Source: Sphaeroforma sirkka
Lineage: Eukaryota > Opisthokonta > Ichthyosporea > Ichthyophonida
NCBI GenBank assembly: GCA_001586965.3
Contig: LUCW03002188.1
Coordinates: 72,501 to 127,500, forward strand
Length of the DNA: 55,000 nucleotides
Direction: 5' to 3'
Numbering within the stretch: the stretch's first letter is position 1; each line of letters starts with the position of its first letter. This document shows, in pieces, positions 37,020-47,889 of this stretch. The notes below the pieces were generated by a model. The model did no database searches, was not told where the DNA came from, and saw only the letters and a program-made list of their open reading frames with translations. Both the position numbers and the translations under genes were made by a program.

Positions 37020-38285
37020 AGATACAGTTTCTTTTATTTCTGCAAGCTATCCGTGTACGTCTACTAAACCCTATCCATTACATAAAAACAAGCAAGCGTG
37101 TATGTATACAGAAACATGCTCCTCAAGTGCTGGACTGGAACATTTGCAATGGGACACAGACCAACAGCAATAGACCCAATATCCAGTCCAAGAGCCATAA
37201 GATAATACAACCTCCCACTTCTCAGGAGACTAACACCGGGGGACTTTGGCAGATGCAGATTTATTTGATACACACTATAAGCGTACCATAAGAGGCAGCG
37301 TACCATAAGAGGTAACTATAAGCGTACCATAGGAAGCAATTCCGTTGTTTAATCGGAGAGTCGAGCGTAATTGTGACCTTTGAGTGAAACGCTTTCATAA
37401 CAGAGGTGTCACTGGTGGGCGTGTTCCACACAATACGTTTGAAAACTGCAACCTCAATCGCCGACCCACACTCTAAGGCGTTAGATAATCGGTTGCTATT
37501 CGCAGCTGTTGATTTTATGTGAAGATGAGACCGCCACTTATCTACAATGGGCTCGTACGTTTACATAATGCACTCATACGTTTACAAAATGCGCTCACGC
37601 TTACATACTTCCTAGCACATCGGATGTTCTTGCGTTCGATTTTTGGCACAACTGCATGGGGTACGCTTGCTCAGTCTCTGTGGGCAGCCTACAACGACCA
37701 ACAGTGTTCACGGAACGGATTACATACTTGGACCACACGCGTGTCTATCCTTACCGTAGTCAAATACAACGTTCTTAGTCGTTGGTTCTTAATACAAAGT
37801 GATATATATGCAGCATCAGTCTGGGCGCTATTGTACCATAGTCGGGCTACACATCCCGCTCATGGGACGTCTCATGCACGGTGTGTTGCTAGATAGCGTG
37901 TATCAGTTCTGTTACAGCACCGGGTTGAGCTATTTATAACCGCCAATCATATCTTAAGAATCCAGGCAATGAAACCGATTGGCCTACACTTGTATACAGC
38001 CGCATCAGCACATACGTCAGTTTATAGTAATCGCCAGTGCCGCGGAGCGCCAGAAGACATATCCATCAGTCAGCTCTCACACACACAGCTCGTAAATATA
38101 GCAACGCTTGCATTCAGCCATATGTTGCAAGTGAACACACACAGCTCAGAACTATAGCAACGATGACTGCATTCAGCCATATGGAGCAAGTGAACACACA
38201 CAGCTCAGAACTATAGCAACAATGATTGCATTCAGCCATATAAAGAAAGTACGCTAAGTGATTCGTTGCACAAACCAAAATACGC
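37020..38285. other. Region between two minus-strand genes, no exon resolved
   Basis: Should hold downstream exons of the acidic-protein gene that starts at 38924, but none could be joined with confidence. A candidate donor (ACTACG|GTAAGG) lies at about 37754. The plus-strand frame 37519-37896 (125 codons) resembles no known protein. Confidence 0.35.
38050..38250. repeat. 59-bp tandem repeat, 3.5 copies
   Basis: ATTCAGCCATAT occurs at 38112, 38171 and 38230 with GTGAACACACACAGCTCAG and AACTATAGCAACGATG between. Spacing is 59 and 59. Confidence 0.85.
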
Positions 38286-38287
38286 AC

Positions 38288-38924
38288 GATGTTGTACTGA
38301 GAACGAGTGTCGACAAGTGTACGTAACGGTGTCCAGGAAGGTGTGTGCAAGGCACTCGTCATGTGGCATAAAACATGAGCTGTAGTGAGACAGTCAGGCT
38401 CTCTGGCACATACTTGGCCCATGGTCACTCTAGGTACATAAGTACTGAACTTTCTCCCGGTCAACAACTGTACACATACTTCATATTGAGGTCATATATG
38501 GCAGGAGTAGACTACGCACGCAAATCGTGTACTCTCAGCGAAACAGATATAAATATGCATACAATACACACACCTCTAACATACACAAAGACCACCCAAT
38601 GTATATACTCTCCAATATAAAGATACAACCAACTAGCCAGCCAAACCCATGCACACACCTCTCATCTGGAACTATGTCATGAATATCCTCCCCGTATTCG
38701 TCAGCGCTCCCGTCAGAGTCCGAGTGCAGGTTGTATAGCAGTACCGAACTTCCAGCATTGGGGTTTGTGTACACGTGCTTCTTGGTGAGCACGTGGTCGG
38801 GTGAGTCCTTACCTGCGGTTCCGCCAAGCAAGCCACCAGCACTAAATGGCAGATCCACCTGGTTGGGTGTGAGTGTAGCCATTCCAATGAAGGTGTCCTC
38901 CTCTTCAGGATGATCCTCCATCAT
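38288..38924 (-). CDS. Unrecognised acidic protein, first two exons
   Basis: Exon 1 (38924-38659) starts MMEDHPEEEDTFIGMA and ends DIHDIVPDE at donor AG|GTGTGT, phase 2. Exon 2 (38379-38288) follows CTCACTACAG and restores the frame as SSCFMPHDECLAHT with a Cys-containing stretch to donor GTGCGT. Exon 1 is acidic (EEED, SDSDGSADEYGED) and otherwise Gly/Pro/Ser-rich with no helix or signal peptide. Exon 2 is supported by matching phase and good borders only. No family recognised. Later exons should lie left of 38288. An additional start could be the second Met (38921). Confidence 0.5.
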
Positions 38925-38929
38925 GCACT

Positions 38930-39845
38930 CTTTTCATATATGTACCTGTATACACACCGTTTCGGGGGCGAGTACTTGCAATGCATGCGTCCGTGGCCTC
39001 CTCCGTGAAGGACTGCTTGCTTTGCCACAAGCACAGGTGCTACTATATTGGGGTTCCCTTGCAGTCTTCTTGCTGCTTGTTTATGTAAAGACTATTACAA
39101 AAAAATATTTATGGTATATGAACGATTCGTACAAATCAATTTAATTAGCTCCCCTCGGTTCGTTTCTCGTTAAAACGTCAAAATCAATCGTTTTTGCGTT
39201 GAAGGTATATGTATTTTAAAAAACACGTATGTACCTTGTAACATTGGGATTTCAACTGTGAGTGCGGGGGCGACAATATTGAAGCCTTACTAATTATGCT
39301 TATTTAGACCCAATAATCGCGTTTTGGAGGATTCCGATGTAGTTGTTAAACTCCTACGCAAAGGTGTTCTACTTGTACTGCGAATTGGTGCCTTCGCAGA
39401 TCATTTTCAAAATACTTAGTCTTGAAATATGCCAAAAAATATTGGGAATAAATAGAATTTCAGATTTAGCTAGTCAGGAACGGTTCTTAATTTTCGGCCC
39501 GATTTAATCTTGGTATATGGATGGGGTGTTAAAACTCAATAGAAAATACTGATAAATAGACGTTAAAATAGCTGATTTTGCATACGAGCCACAAGAAGCA
39601 CACAGCCACACACAAGCCATGTCGAGGTATCCTGTGCCAACTCGCTGGTACTCAATACGCAACCTATACTAATGTGGTATGCGCCGTTTAAGAAGTGTTT
39701 ATGTCGCTGGGTGTTCTCTGGCCATACTCGGATGTTGGTGTTATACAACATGATAATCTGATTGCTTGTACTAGAGAGATACACAGACCAATCCCTAGGC
39801 CACTCAATGCGTTTTTTTAAACCTCAACTGTTGTATAGCTTGGTT
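38930..39845. other. Intergenic, no gene seen
   Basis: The part next to 38924 would be the promoter of the acidic-protein gene. The plus-strand frame 38923-39144 has one hydrophobic stretch but no other support. 39170-39560 is AT-rich. 39565-39785 may belong to the decayed element to its right. Confidence 0.35.
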
Positions 39846-39849
39846 TTTT

Positions 39850-40110
39850 GTGACACTAAAGCAGTGCACTGAGATGAGCTGTACCAATCTCATTCATCAG
39901 GCTCTGCAAAATCCCTCTGATCTTGAGTGTTTGATCCTGTTCACCGTCTTTCGTAGCGCAACTAACTCGCCTGCCGAGCCCACACCCCGCTTCGTATTCT
40001 ATCAACGGCGTGTGAAACCTAGATTACAGTCCGGTGTACCCAGTGCAGTACTAATACCACGTGCTCTGCCACTAGAGTCTATCCTGGATCAATCGCTTGC
40101 AACCGCTTGA
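39850..40110 (+). mobile_element. Decayed Ty3-like integrase fragment (tentative)
   Basis: The 86-codon frame includes 'LIHQALQNPSDLECLILFTV', then F-R-S-A-T-N-S and 'EPTPRFVFYQRRVKPRLQ'. The order (L-P-x-x-L-F-x-x-N-S-x-x-N-S-x-T-x-x-T-P-F-x-L-x-Y-G-R-x-P-R-L) is that of the C-terminal part of many Ty3/gypsy integrase cores. Key glycine and asparagine positions are changed and no upstream polymerase is readable, so it is a remnant at best. Confidence 0.35.
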
Positions 40111-40189
40111 GATCTTCTCTGCTCATAGGCCACCCGCAGGGCTTCACTCACTGTAGCCGCAACAGAACCCACCTGTGTCCAGCTCACTC

Positions 40190-40625
40190 GTCGATTGGCG
40201 AGATAGGAGTATCACTGTGTCTCTGAGAGTATACCCTGTTACTATAGTAACATATTTCCCTGAAAGTATTATTCGTTACTATAGTAACACGTCCCTAAGT
40301 TATATAGTAGCACGACTCTGTCACGTTTTGTCAATTCAATTGTCAATTGTCAATTGTCATTCTACTGAGCGTAATTCGTGGCCTCTCTGCAACCTCCAGT
40401 GAAGTCGAGCGCCAACGTTCTCTGTGCTGCTCAACCTGACACCTGAAATATGACTCTCTCCAAATATAACCCTCTCCTAGTAGAGAAAGAATAATTCAAA
40501 AATAAACCCCTGATTGGACTAGTGCTTGAATGTATAAGTTAGTATAAGTTAGGGGGCTATGGCTTGAAGGACCAAGAACTAAATAAAGTCCCACAACCGA
40601 TTCAGTTGTAGTTTCACAAAAATCG
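40190..40625 (+). repeat. LTR-like stretch with palindromes
   Basis: A 14-bp perfect palindrome, GTTACTATAGTAAC, occurs at 40239-40252 and 40276-40289, with a degraded third at about 40303. Next come nested CAATTGTCAATTGTCAATTG repeats (40331-40358) and an AATAAA-like signal at about 40581. It follows the integrase-like fragment, as an LTR would, but matching ends and a second LTR were not found. Confidence 0.3.
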
Positions 40626-40864
40626 CATGAAAATATTGTTTGCCTCTGAATACATGTAGAGTTGACTATCGGGTCCTCAGTCTCAGGTGATCATATCGAG
40701 TTTGTTCCTATCTTACGCAACATATCACGTGCGCAATTCAAATCCGAATCTCTGATCTACTGCGAGATTTATAGTATGCCTACTCAGAGGCGATGGGCAG
40801 TGCAGATCGGTGAGGATTTCACGAGTAGGATGTATTGTATTTTCTCTACACTATCCTTTCAATT

Positions 40865-42385
40865 ATATATAATCTAAACTGATACATACTATATGGTTTA
40901 AACTAATACTTACTACATAATCTACACTATACATACTACATAGTCGAAACTGATACTTGTCTAAACTAATACTTACTGCATAGTCTAGACCAATATTTAT
41001 TACATAGTCTTCACTGATACTTACTATATGGTATAAACTAATACTCTGTACATAGTCTGAACTAATACTTACTACACAGTCTATACTAATACTTACTACT
41101 TAATCTACCCTAGTACTTACTATAGTACTAATACCTACTGCATAGTCGAAAATAATACTTACTAGATAGTCTGCACTGATACCTACTGCGTAGTCTAAAC
41201 CAATACTTACTACATAGTCTATACTAATACTTGCCACATAGTCTACACTAATACTTGCTACATAGTTCAAACTATTCTAATATTTACTACATAGTCTACA
41301 CCAATAATTACTACATAGTACACACCATTACTTACTACATAGTTTAGACTAGTACTCACTGCATAGACTACACTAATACTTACTACATAGTTGTCCACAC
41401 TATTATATTTACTACATAGTTTATACTGATACTTACAACATAGTCTACACCAATACATACTACACAGTCTACACTAATACATACTACACAGTCTACACTA
41501 ATACTTGCTTTTGCATAGTTTGCACTAATGCCTACTACATAGTCTACACTAATGCATACTAAATAGTCTAACTTAATACGTTACTACATAGTCTATATTC
41601 ATACTCACTACATAGTATACACTAATACTCATTACATAAACTCCACATCTATACTAATACTTACTACAAACTTTACTACTACATAGTCTGCACTAAAACT
41701 TACTACTTAGTCGACACTATTCATTACTACATAGTCTTCACTAATGCTTACTTAATAGTCTACGCTAATACCTACTATATAGTCTGCACTAATACTTACT
41801 ACATAGTGTACACTAATAGTTGCTATATAGTCTAAACTAATACTTACTGCATAGTCGACACTAATACCAATACTATATAGCCTACACTATTTCTTGCTAT
41901 ATAATCTAAACTAATTGTTCCTACATAGTATATTCTAACTTACTATATAGTCTCAACTAATACTCCTTTTGAATAGCCTAAACTGGATAATACTTACTAC
42001 ATAGTCTATACTAACCTACTAAATAGTCTCAACTAATACTCACTTTGAGAAGCCTAAACTGAATAATACTTACTGCATAGTCTATATTAACTTACTATAT
42101 AGTCTCAACTAGTATGCACTTTGAATGGCCTAAACTGAATAATACTTACTACATAGTCTAAACTAATACTTACACCACAGCCTACACTAGTATTTACTAC
42201 GTAGTCTACACTAGTACTTACTACATATTGCACAGCAATATGTACTATGTCAAGTCTGCCCATGCTTAATAAATGCATGGTCTACTAAACCTAGTACTTA
42301 CTACATAGTCTACACTAATACTTACTACATAGTCAACACTGATACTTACTGCGCAGTCTATACTAATACCAATAGTACAGTCTTC
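40865..42385. repeat. 24-bp minisatellite, about 60 degenerate copies
   Basis: Plus-strand unit CTAATACTTACTACATAGTC plus TACA. On the minus strand each good copy contains GTAGTAAGTAT, a consensus splice donor. Copies are diverged, so the array is older than the others. The spurious frames have no meaning. Confidence 0.9.
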
Positions 42386-42399
42386 ACACACCTACAGTA

Positions 42400-43455
42400 G
42401 TCTGCTATACGTTCCGAGAGACTATACTGGCCAGTGTCTTTCTATTACTACTGCTTGCGCTGTGCTGCCATTGTCTACGACGTGTCACTACTGTCCACAC
42501 CATAAAACTACGCTATACTGCAGTACTACTGTCCATACTATAAGACTACTGGCTACACTGCAGTATTACTGTCTCCGTCACATTGCCATACAATTGATCG
42601 AATTAATCCAGTCACGCTATATTACAATTGCAACAATACAGACGCTACCAATATACTCTCTAGCTTCCGATACGAAATAAATATCTGCGTGATACCACTC
42701 AAACTCCTCACATTTGTAAAAATCACAATCAGTCTGGACTGTAACGTCAACCACAGACGACACAAAATAGCTATAATCTCTGCACTGTCTGCAGTATTGA
42801 GTCTACACGGCAAAACCTAAATACTGTGGGAAATAGGTAATAGCCCACCTCTCCGGGCAGCAAAGCCACGAGAATTTGGATATGAAATTTTTCCAAGGGT
42901 GAATTGGTGAATGGTGACAGGTGACAGACTGACAAGCGACAGAAGCAATCTGAAGCGCTAATTCCAACAGGTTGAACGCATTACGTGATAAAATATAGAA
43001 AATTGCGCAGCAGATACTGTCGAATTGTGATAAACAACTATCACTATGCAGTCTAAAGAAGTCAGAAGTCTAGAACTCTCTACTAGATGCAAGAACAACA
43101 AATACTTTAAAAGCTAAAGTTGTGTACTGTACCTATGTATGTCATGAAAACCAAAAAAAACCAACAGCCCTCATCATAGCCTTCTGAATTAGACACCCAC
43201 ATCTACTATGAACACCATTGTACGACCGAACAGTTCATCATTATAATCTAAATATTTAGAACCATGTCTATATAGAAGCCCATCTTAGAACTTGCGAATA
43301 GCAAAATAAAGGCCCAAAAGCGACGCAAGTGAGTTTTCGAAGCGCGAGTGAGGCTATATATTTAAGACTTTATATGCATACTCCAATGCATTTTTTTCTA
43401 TGTTTTCGAATTCTGATGACGTCGCTATTTTGACGACCATCGTATTTACAGGTAG
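42400..43455. other. Intergenic, no gene seen
   Basis: Short repeats of CTACTGTCCACACTRYAAGAC at 42480-42570. No recognisable exon. It includes the 3' flank of the kinase gene. Confidence 0.35.
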
Positions 43456-44439
43456 TCACAACAACCCTAGACACTGTTCTATAGTCAGGCGCTCTACAGG
43501 ATCCAACCTGAGCAAACCTCGTATGATATTTGACATGCGCGGTGATAATCCCGGCCAATTGGAAACAGTACTATCGCTCTCTTCCTCACTCTCCCCTTCT
43601 GTGTTCGCGGTCTCTGAGCACCCCTTTTGGCTATACCTCGCAAAGTCTGCGCATTTTAAAGTAGCTTCCCGGAAAGGCAGCACCCCTGTGAGGACGGAAT
43701 ATATAAAGATTCCGAACGCCCACGCATCTACAGCCTTCAGATCGCACGACTCTCCCGATTCCGTGGTGAAAAATTCGGGCGCCAGGTAGGGCAGGGAGCC
43801 CGCCCTGAAATCACGTTCCGACATAACCCAAGGCTCTCCCGAAGGTCCCATACTCAGGGCTGATCCAAAATCTATGAGTTTGATATAACCATCATTGCCT
43901 ACACACACGTTCTCCGATTTAATGTCCCGATGGACTAAGTTTCTCTCATGCAGTGTAGCAAGCGCCTCACATACCCCTCTGATTGCAATCACCGCTACTG
44001 ATTCTGGTATTCCCTTATGAGTTTCGACATGTTCAAGTAGATCTCCGTGCTCGTACAGTTCGAAAATGAGCGCAGGTTTTCCTGCAAGAGTTCCAGAATT
44101 ATTGTCTACAACAGGCAACTCTACACCCAAAAGCCGACCCACATTAATGTGTCCTTCCATTGCTACATGTGCAATGATTTCGCGTCTCATGGCCTCAACA
44201 AGTGCCTCTGTGGTAATTTCATCTGTTTTGAGCTGCTTGATAGCTACTCGCTCGTGTGTATGCGGGTTGACTCCGGACATAACAATAGACGTAGCTCCGT
44301 GTTGTAGTACTTCGATTACTTGGTGATAGCCTGAGCTATATTTCATTAATTTAAGTCCAAGCTTCTCTGTTGAGGGTTTCCTGTTGCATGTGCAGCTGTC
44401 CTCGGCTGCACTTCGGCATGGTTCAAGTACAGATTGCAT
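43456..44439 (-). CDS. Serine/threonine protein kinase, single exon, 327 aa
   Basis: Complete protein kinase domain (about residues 40-325) after a short Cys/Lys-containing N-terminus. Seen: VAIK lysine (K68), alpha-C glutamate in MRREI, catalytic loop HRDIKSEN (170-177), DFG (190-192), activation segment ending LPYLAPE (APE 220-222), DAWAFGIF in subdomain IX, and LDPVERLTI near the end (subdomain XI arginine). HRDIKxxN marks a Ser/Thr kinase. The Gly-rich loop is reduced to 'QHGATSIVMSG', with the second and third glycines largely missing, as in some CAMK/fungal NPR-HAL-type kinases. An acidic insert (EGESEEESDST) precedes subdomain XI. No intron interrupts 984 bp, unlike all neighbours, which could reflect retroposition. 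Start at 44439; no longer in-frame start fits. Substrate unknown. Confidence 0.93.
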   Translation of the reverse strand: MQSVLEPCRSAAEDSCTCNRKPSTEKLGLKLMKYSSGYHQVIEVLQHGATSIVMSGVNPHTHERVAIKQLKTDEITTEALVEAMRREIIAHVAMEGHINVGRLLGVELPVVDNNSGTLAGKPALIFELYEHGDLLEHVETHKGIPESVAVIAIRGVCEALATLHERNLVHRDIKSENVCVGNDGYIKLIDFGSALSMGPSGEPWVMSERDFRAGSLPYLAPEFFTTESGESCDLKAVDAWAFGIFIYSVLTGVLPFREATLKCADFARYSQKGCSETANTEGESEEESDSTVSNWPGLSPRMSNIIRGLLRLDPVERLTIEQCLGLL

Positions 44440-44639
44440 TATTGCTTAATATACTTCGTACTGATGACAAACTCGTATGTCGTTCCAAGTTGGGAAGGCA
44501 CTCTGTATATATGTTGTCCAGAGTGTTCAAAACTACAAAGACTTGGTGATCTCCAAAGACTTCTATGTGTATTTGAAACTTGCATCAGAATTCTGAAATA
44601 AATCTTAAGGCGGCAACTCATGATAAAGTCGCTGGACAC

Positions 44640-46690
44640 AGGCACAGGGTAAATATATATAAAATTAAAAGAATGGACTGCGGCCTGGACCCGCTGGAGT
44701 GAATGGGGAGTTGGTGACGCTGCGTAGACGTCGTAGTCGGGGATTCGGGGGCTCGGGCCTCGGGGCCCGCGGGGCTTCGGGGGTGGATGGTGATATGTCT
44801 GAGTTGGCTATTCTGAGGCTCTGAGCTCTAAATAACTCTTTTCGGTCAAAATAGCCTCTACTCTAAAATAAATATTTATACATTGCTATTTACTTGTTGG
44901 GTATGGTGAGTTCGTGACTCATCCGCGAGTGTGGTGACACTGGGGACTGGGGGCCGGGGGGAGGGGCAACTTTGCATGCCGCATTTATTTTAGAAATAAA
45001 CCGGTTTTTATAAATATTGTTTTTATTTTCTGTTTTGTTTCAAGATATAGATAATTTCGTCCTTCGGACGTTAGTTCGATCTCCTGTAGTTTGTTAATTC
45101 TAAGTCCTCTTCTCTTTTTAGAGGGTTATGTAATTTGACCGAATAAATTATAAACTAACAAAATCAATCTACATCACCAAAAAAAAAATGTATTTACATT
45201 TTCAACCATCTCCGGTGCATGATCTCGATATTTATTACACGATCTATTGGTTGATGTAGAATATCTCCGAATTTTTAGTTGTTTCAAAATGAAAGTTTAA
45301 AATGTCTAATATCCACTCATCCAGGTTACAAAAAAAACAACTTCATTTTAAAAAACTATGCAAAATATTATAATTTACAAATAGCGATGTAATAATTGGC
45401 TAAACAATAGTCGATATAAATACGTGGATTCATAGCCAATGATTGTTCGCAGCGAGGTATTGCGACAAAATTAGTATAAAATCTCTGAATAGTTGCGTGT
45501 AACAAAGAAGCATATTTTATGAAATTTTATAATTTAGCTATTTTTAAAATTTTATAATTTAGCTAATTTTTATAAATTTAGTTTAGGATCTTTTGGCGGA
45601 CCAAAATCTTGGGAAGGGTGGGGAGTCTCGGGACTGGGAAGAGGCTAATACAGGATATATATATAATCAGTACGTTTTCTTCGCTTACGAGTTGCGGGTT
45701 TCTACAAACCAGCAATGTTTTTCAAGAAGTATATATTTTAAAATATGTATTTACATATGCGAGAGTTTAGGCTAAAAAGTCCGGAGTATGCACCCAAATT
45801 TGTAAGTCGCAGATATACCGAAAGTCCAAAATCAAGTGAGAGGGGGAGTCTATATTTTTGAAACCAATTTAGCACATTCGAAGCGCCTAATAACATATCG
45901 CTTATATATTCTATATATATATAACATAATTTCGGTTGGCAGATATAGAAACAATATGAGCTATGAACTCATGATGAGCAATGAGGGCAATTTGTTGTTT
46001 CTCAAAGAAAAACCTTGCAGCCTCTAATAATACTAGAAACAAAAGGACATACGTAAATAAATAATTTTAGTGAGACTTCACTACTATTCGATTTAGGTTT
46101 TTTTTACAAAATAATTACAAATCAAAATATATATTAGCCTGAAATATTTTATACTTTGCCACCACTGCGGGTCTGCGGCACTATTTCAATTGTTCACCCA
46201 TTCATCATGATGGCAGTGGCACTGGCAAATGCATTGGTATTTATTTAGCCTGAAGTTCTTACTGCTATTTTTCAATGATATGCTTGCGCCCTACGCCTAC
46301 AGGACCCTGCGCCCTGTAATAAAATTGCTCGTTTTTTAAAATAAATATATGAAGTCCTCGGGACCTGGAGTCCTGAGAAGTGAAGACTGGGGAGTGGGGA
46401 CTATACGTTGTGGTATATTTTTTAGGACAAATGTACATTTGACTTTTTTTTTGGTATGTAGTAATTTAATATAGAATGTTTTTTTTTTCGAAGGCTATGC
46501 CGCTATGAGTACATATTTTGTATCTTTTAAGGGTTTGAATATTTTTCAAAACTCTTTTAGTTTTTTTTTATATGTCTGGTTCCCGGGATGGGCAAATATT
46601 TGCATAAATAGAGGTAAGTCAAGTCTGGGTCAGTTTCATGCCCTCAGGTTCGGGGTCCAGCCTATGACACATGGGTCACACCAGGAGTTG
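44640..46690. other. AT-rich region with GC-rich dispersed repeat fragments
   Basis: No gene seen. Blocks of G-rich words (GGGGATTCGGGGGCTCGGGC at about 44740, CTGGGGACTGGGGGCCGGGG at about 44940, GGACCTGGAGTCCTGAGAAG at about 46360) are each followed or preceded by AAATAAATATTTAT-like AT. They look like decayed copies of one element also present at 12.4 kb and 48.8-49.3 kb. Confidence 0.45.
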
Positions 46691-47110
46691 TCCTAGGCGC
46701 TCACCTTTGATAATACAGTCTGTTTATATGTTTTCTTCTTCTTACCAACAGTGAGCTTATCTATTATCATACTAGATACTCTATTCATACCAGACGATAC
46801 ATCCTGCTCAGATGTATATTGTGGTATCGATCCGCCTGGTTCACTCGTTGTAGGTGCGTTCTGTGTCGATTTGTCTAGCTCTGTCTGTTTGTCATTGAAG
46901 AACCAGACTCCCACAGGTCATTCGGTGGCTGGCATTTATCTGTAGACATGTAGTAACCGATTGAATTTGAGCCATACCTCTCACCAAGATGCCCGCCACA
47001 AAGGCATGCATACCTCGATCGCAACCAGCACATTTGTGTACACCACCCACTGGGTGCGTTGTAGTGCACTCTTTCGCACAACAGCGTTCATCCCTAGAAG
47101 TGTCTCCCAT
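46690..47110 (-). pseudogene. Remnant with Cys/His zinc-finger-like motif, possibly transposon-derived
   Basis: The minus-strand frame from 47110 reads 'ERCCAKECTTTHPVGGVHKC' and 'AGCDRGMHAFVAG', a C-x4-C ... H-x-C-x-x-C-x4-H pattern seen in DNA-binding fingers of some transposases. The reading frame then shifts ('LGERYGSNSIGYYMSTDKC' in the next frame). A second frame (46914-46693) is Ser/Thr- and Lys-rich, ending GKKKKTYKQTV. No complete protein can be read; family not identified. Confidence 0.3.
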
Positions 47111-47765
47111 CAGGATCTATTGTAGTACGTACTGGTGCAGGTGAAAGGTGAAATATACACACATGTAAATACTTTTTAGTCGGACCCCCAAGAGCAGGCT
47201 GCAGGACCGGCCTAAAACGACCTGGAGTCATATATAGGGTTGGCCTAAATAGAAATTGAACATATAAAGAGGTAGACATCTTAAAGAGGTTTGACTGTAT
47301 GTACATATTGTACAACATAGTTTTTTGTCCCAAAAAAAAACGTATAGCAATTCGGCAAAACTTCAATTTATTGGCTAATTTATAAATATTATATTTTAGC
47401 CTCATAGGCTCACTAACCCCTGGTGAATGCACATTTTGTTGGCTCATGAGTCATGAGTCATACTCAAAAATAACTCATGAGTCATCTCGAGTTCTCGACT
47501 AATAAAATATCGAGTCCGCCTGTTCTCGAATCTCAAGTTCATAATTGCATATTTAAAAATAGGGTCGTAATTTTTGAAAAATACAAGATCTTCGAGTTCT
47601 CGACTCTCAAATCTCCAATTCTCCATCCTTCGACAAATCGATTCGACGTTTGTGATTTTTTACATCTTTATATTTAAAATACTCCTTTTTTATAAAAAAA
47701 GGCGCATTGATTCTACTAAGTATTTCAGTACTGTATTTATATGTATTTATTGTCGCTGTGTTACA
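47110..47765. other. AT-rich region with clustered TGAGTCAT words
   Basis: ACTCATGAGTCAT-type words occur three or four times in 47440-47485, followed by CTCGAGTTCTCGACT-type repeats at 47489-47620. No gene seen. Confidence 0.4.
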
Positions 47766-47885
47766 GCCTTACAGGCCTGTAGTCTACTCTAGCGAGTAGA
47801 CTGTTAGTCTACACTCTACACTCTACAGTCTACAGTCTTCACTATACAGTATACAGAGCTACAGACTACAGCCTACAGCCTCATA
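47765..47885. repeat. CTACAGT microsatellite with a hairpin
   Basis: Degenerate (CTACAST)n. At about 47781-47802 AGTCTACTC and GAGTAGACT form a perfect 9-bp stem with a 4-base loop. Confidence 0.7.
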
Positions 47886-47889
47886 CAGG

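Noticed and set aside
37519..37896. 125-codon plus-strand frame
   Set aside because: No known similarity; composition is not distinct from flanking non-coding DNA.
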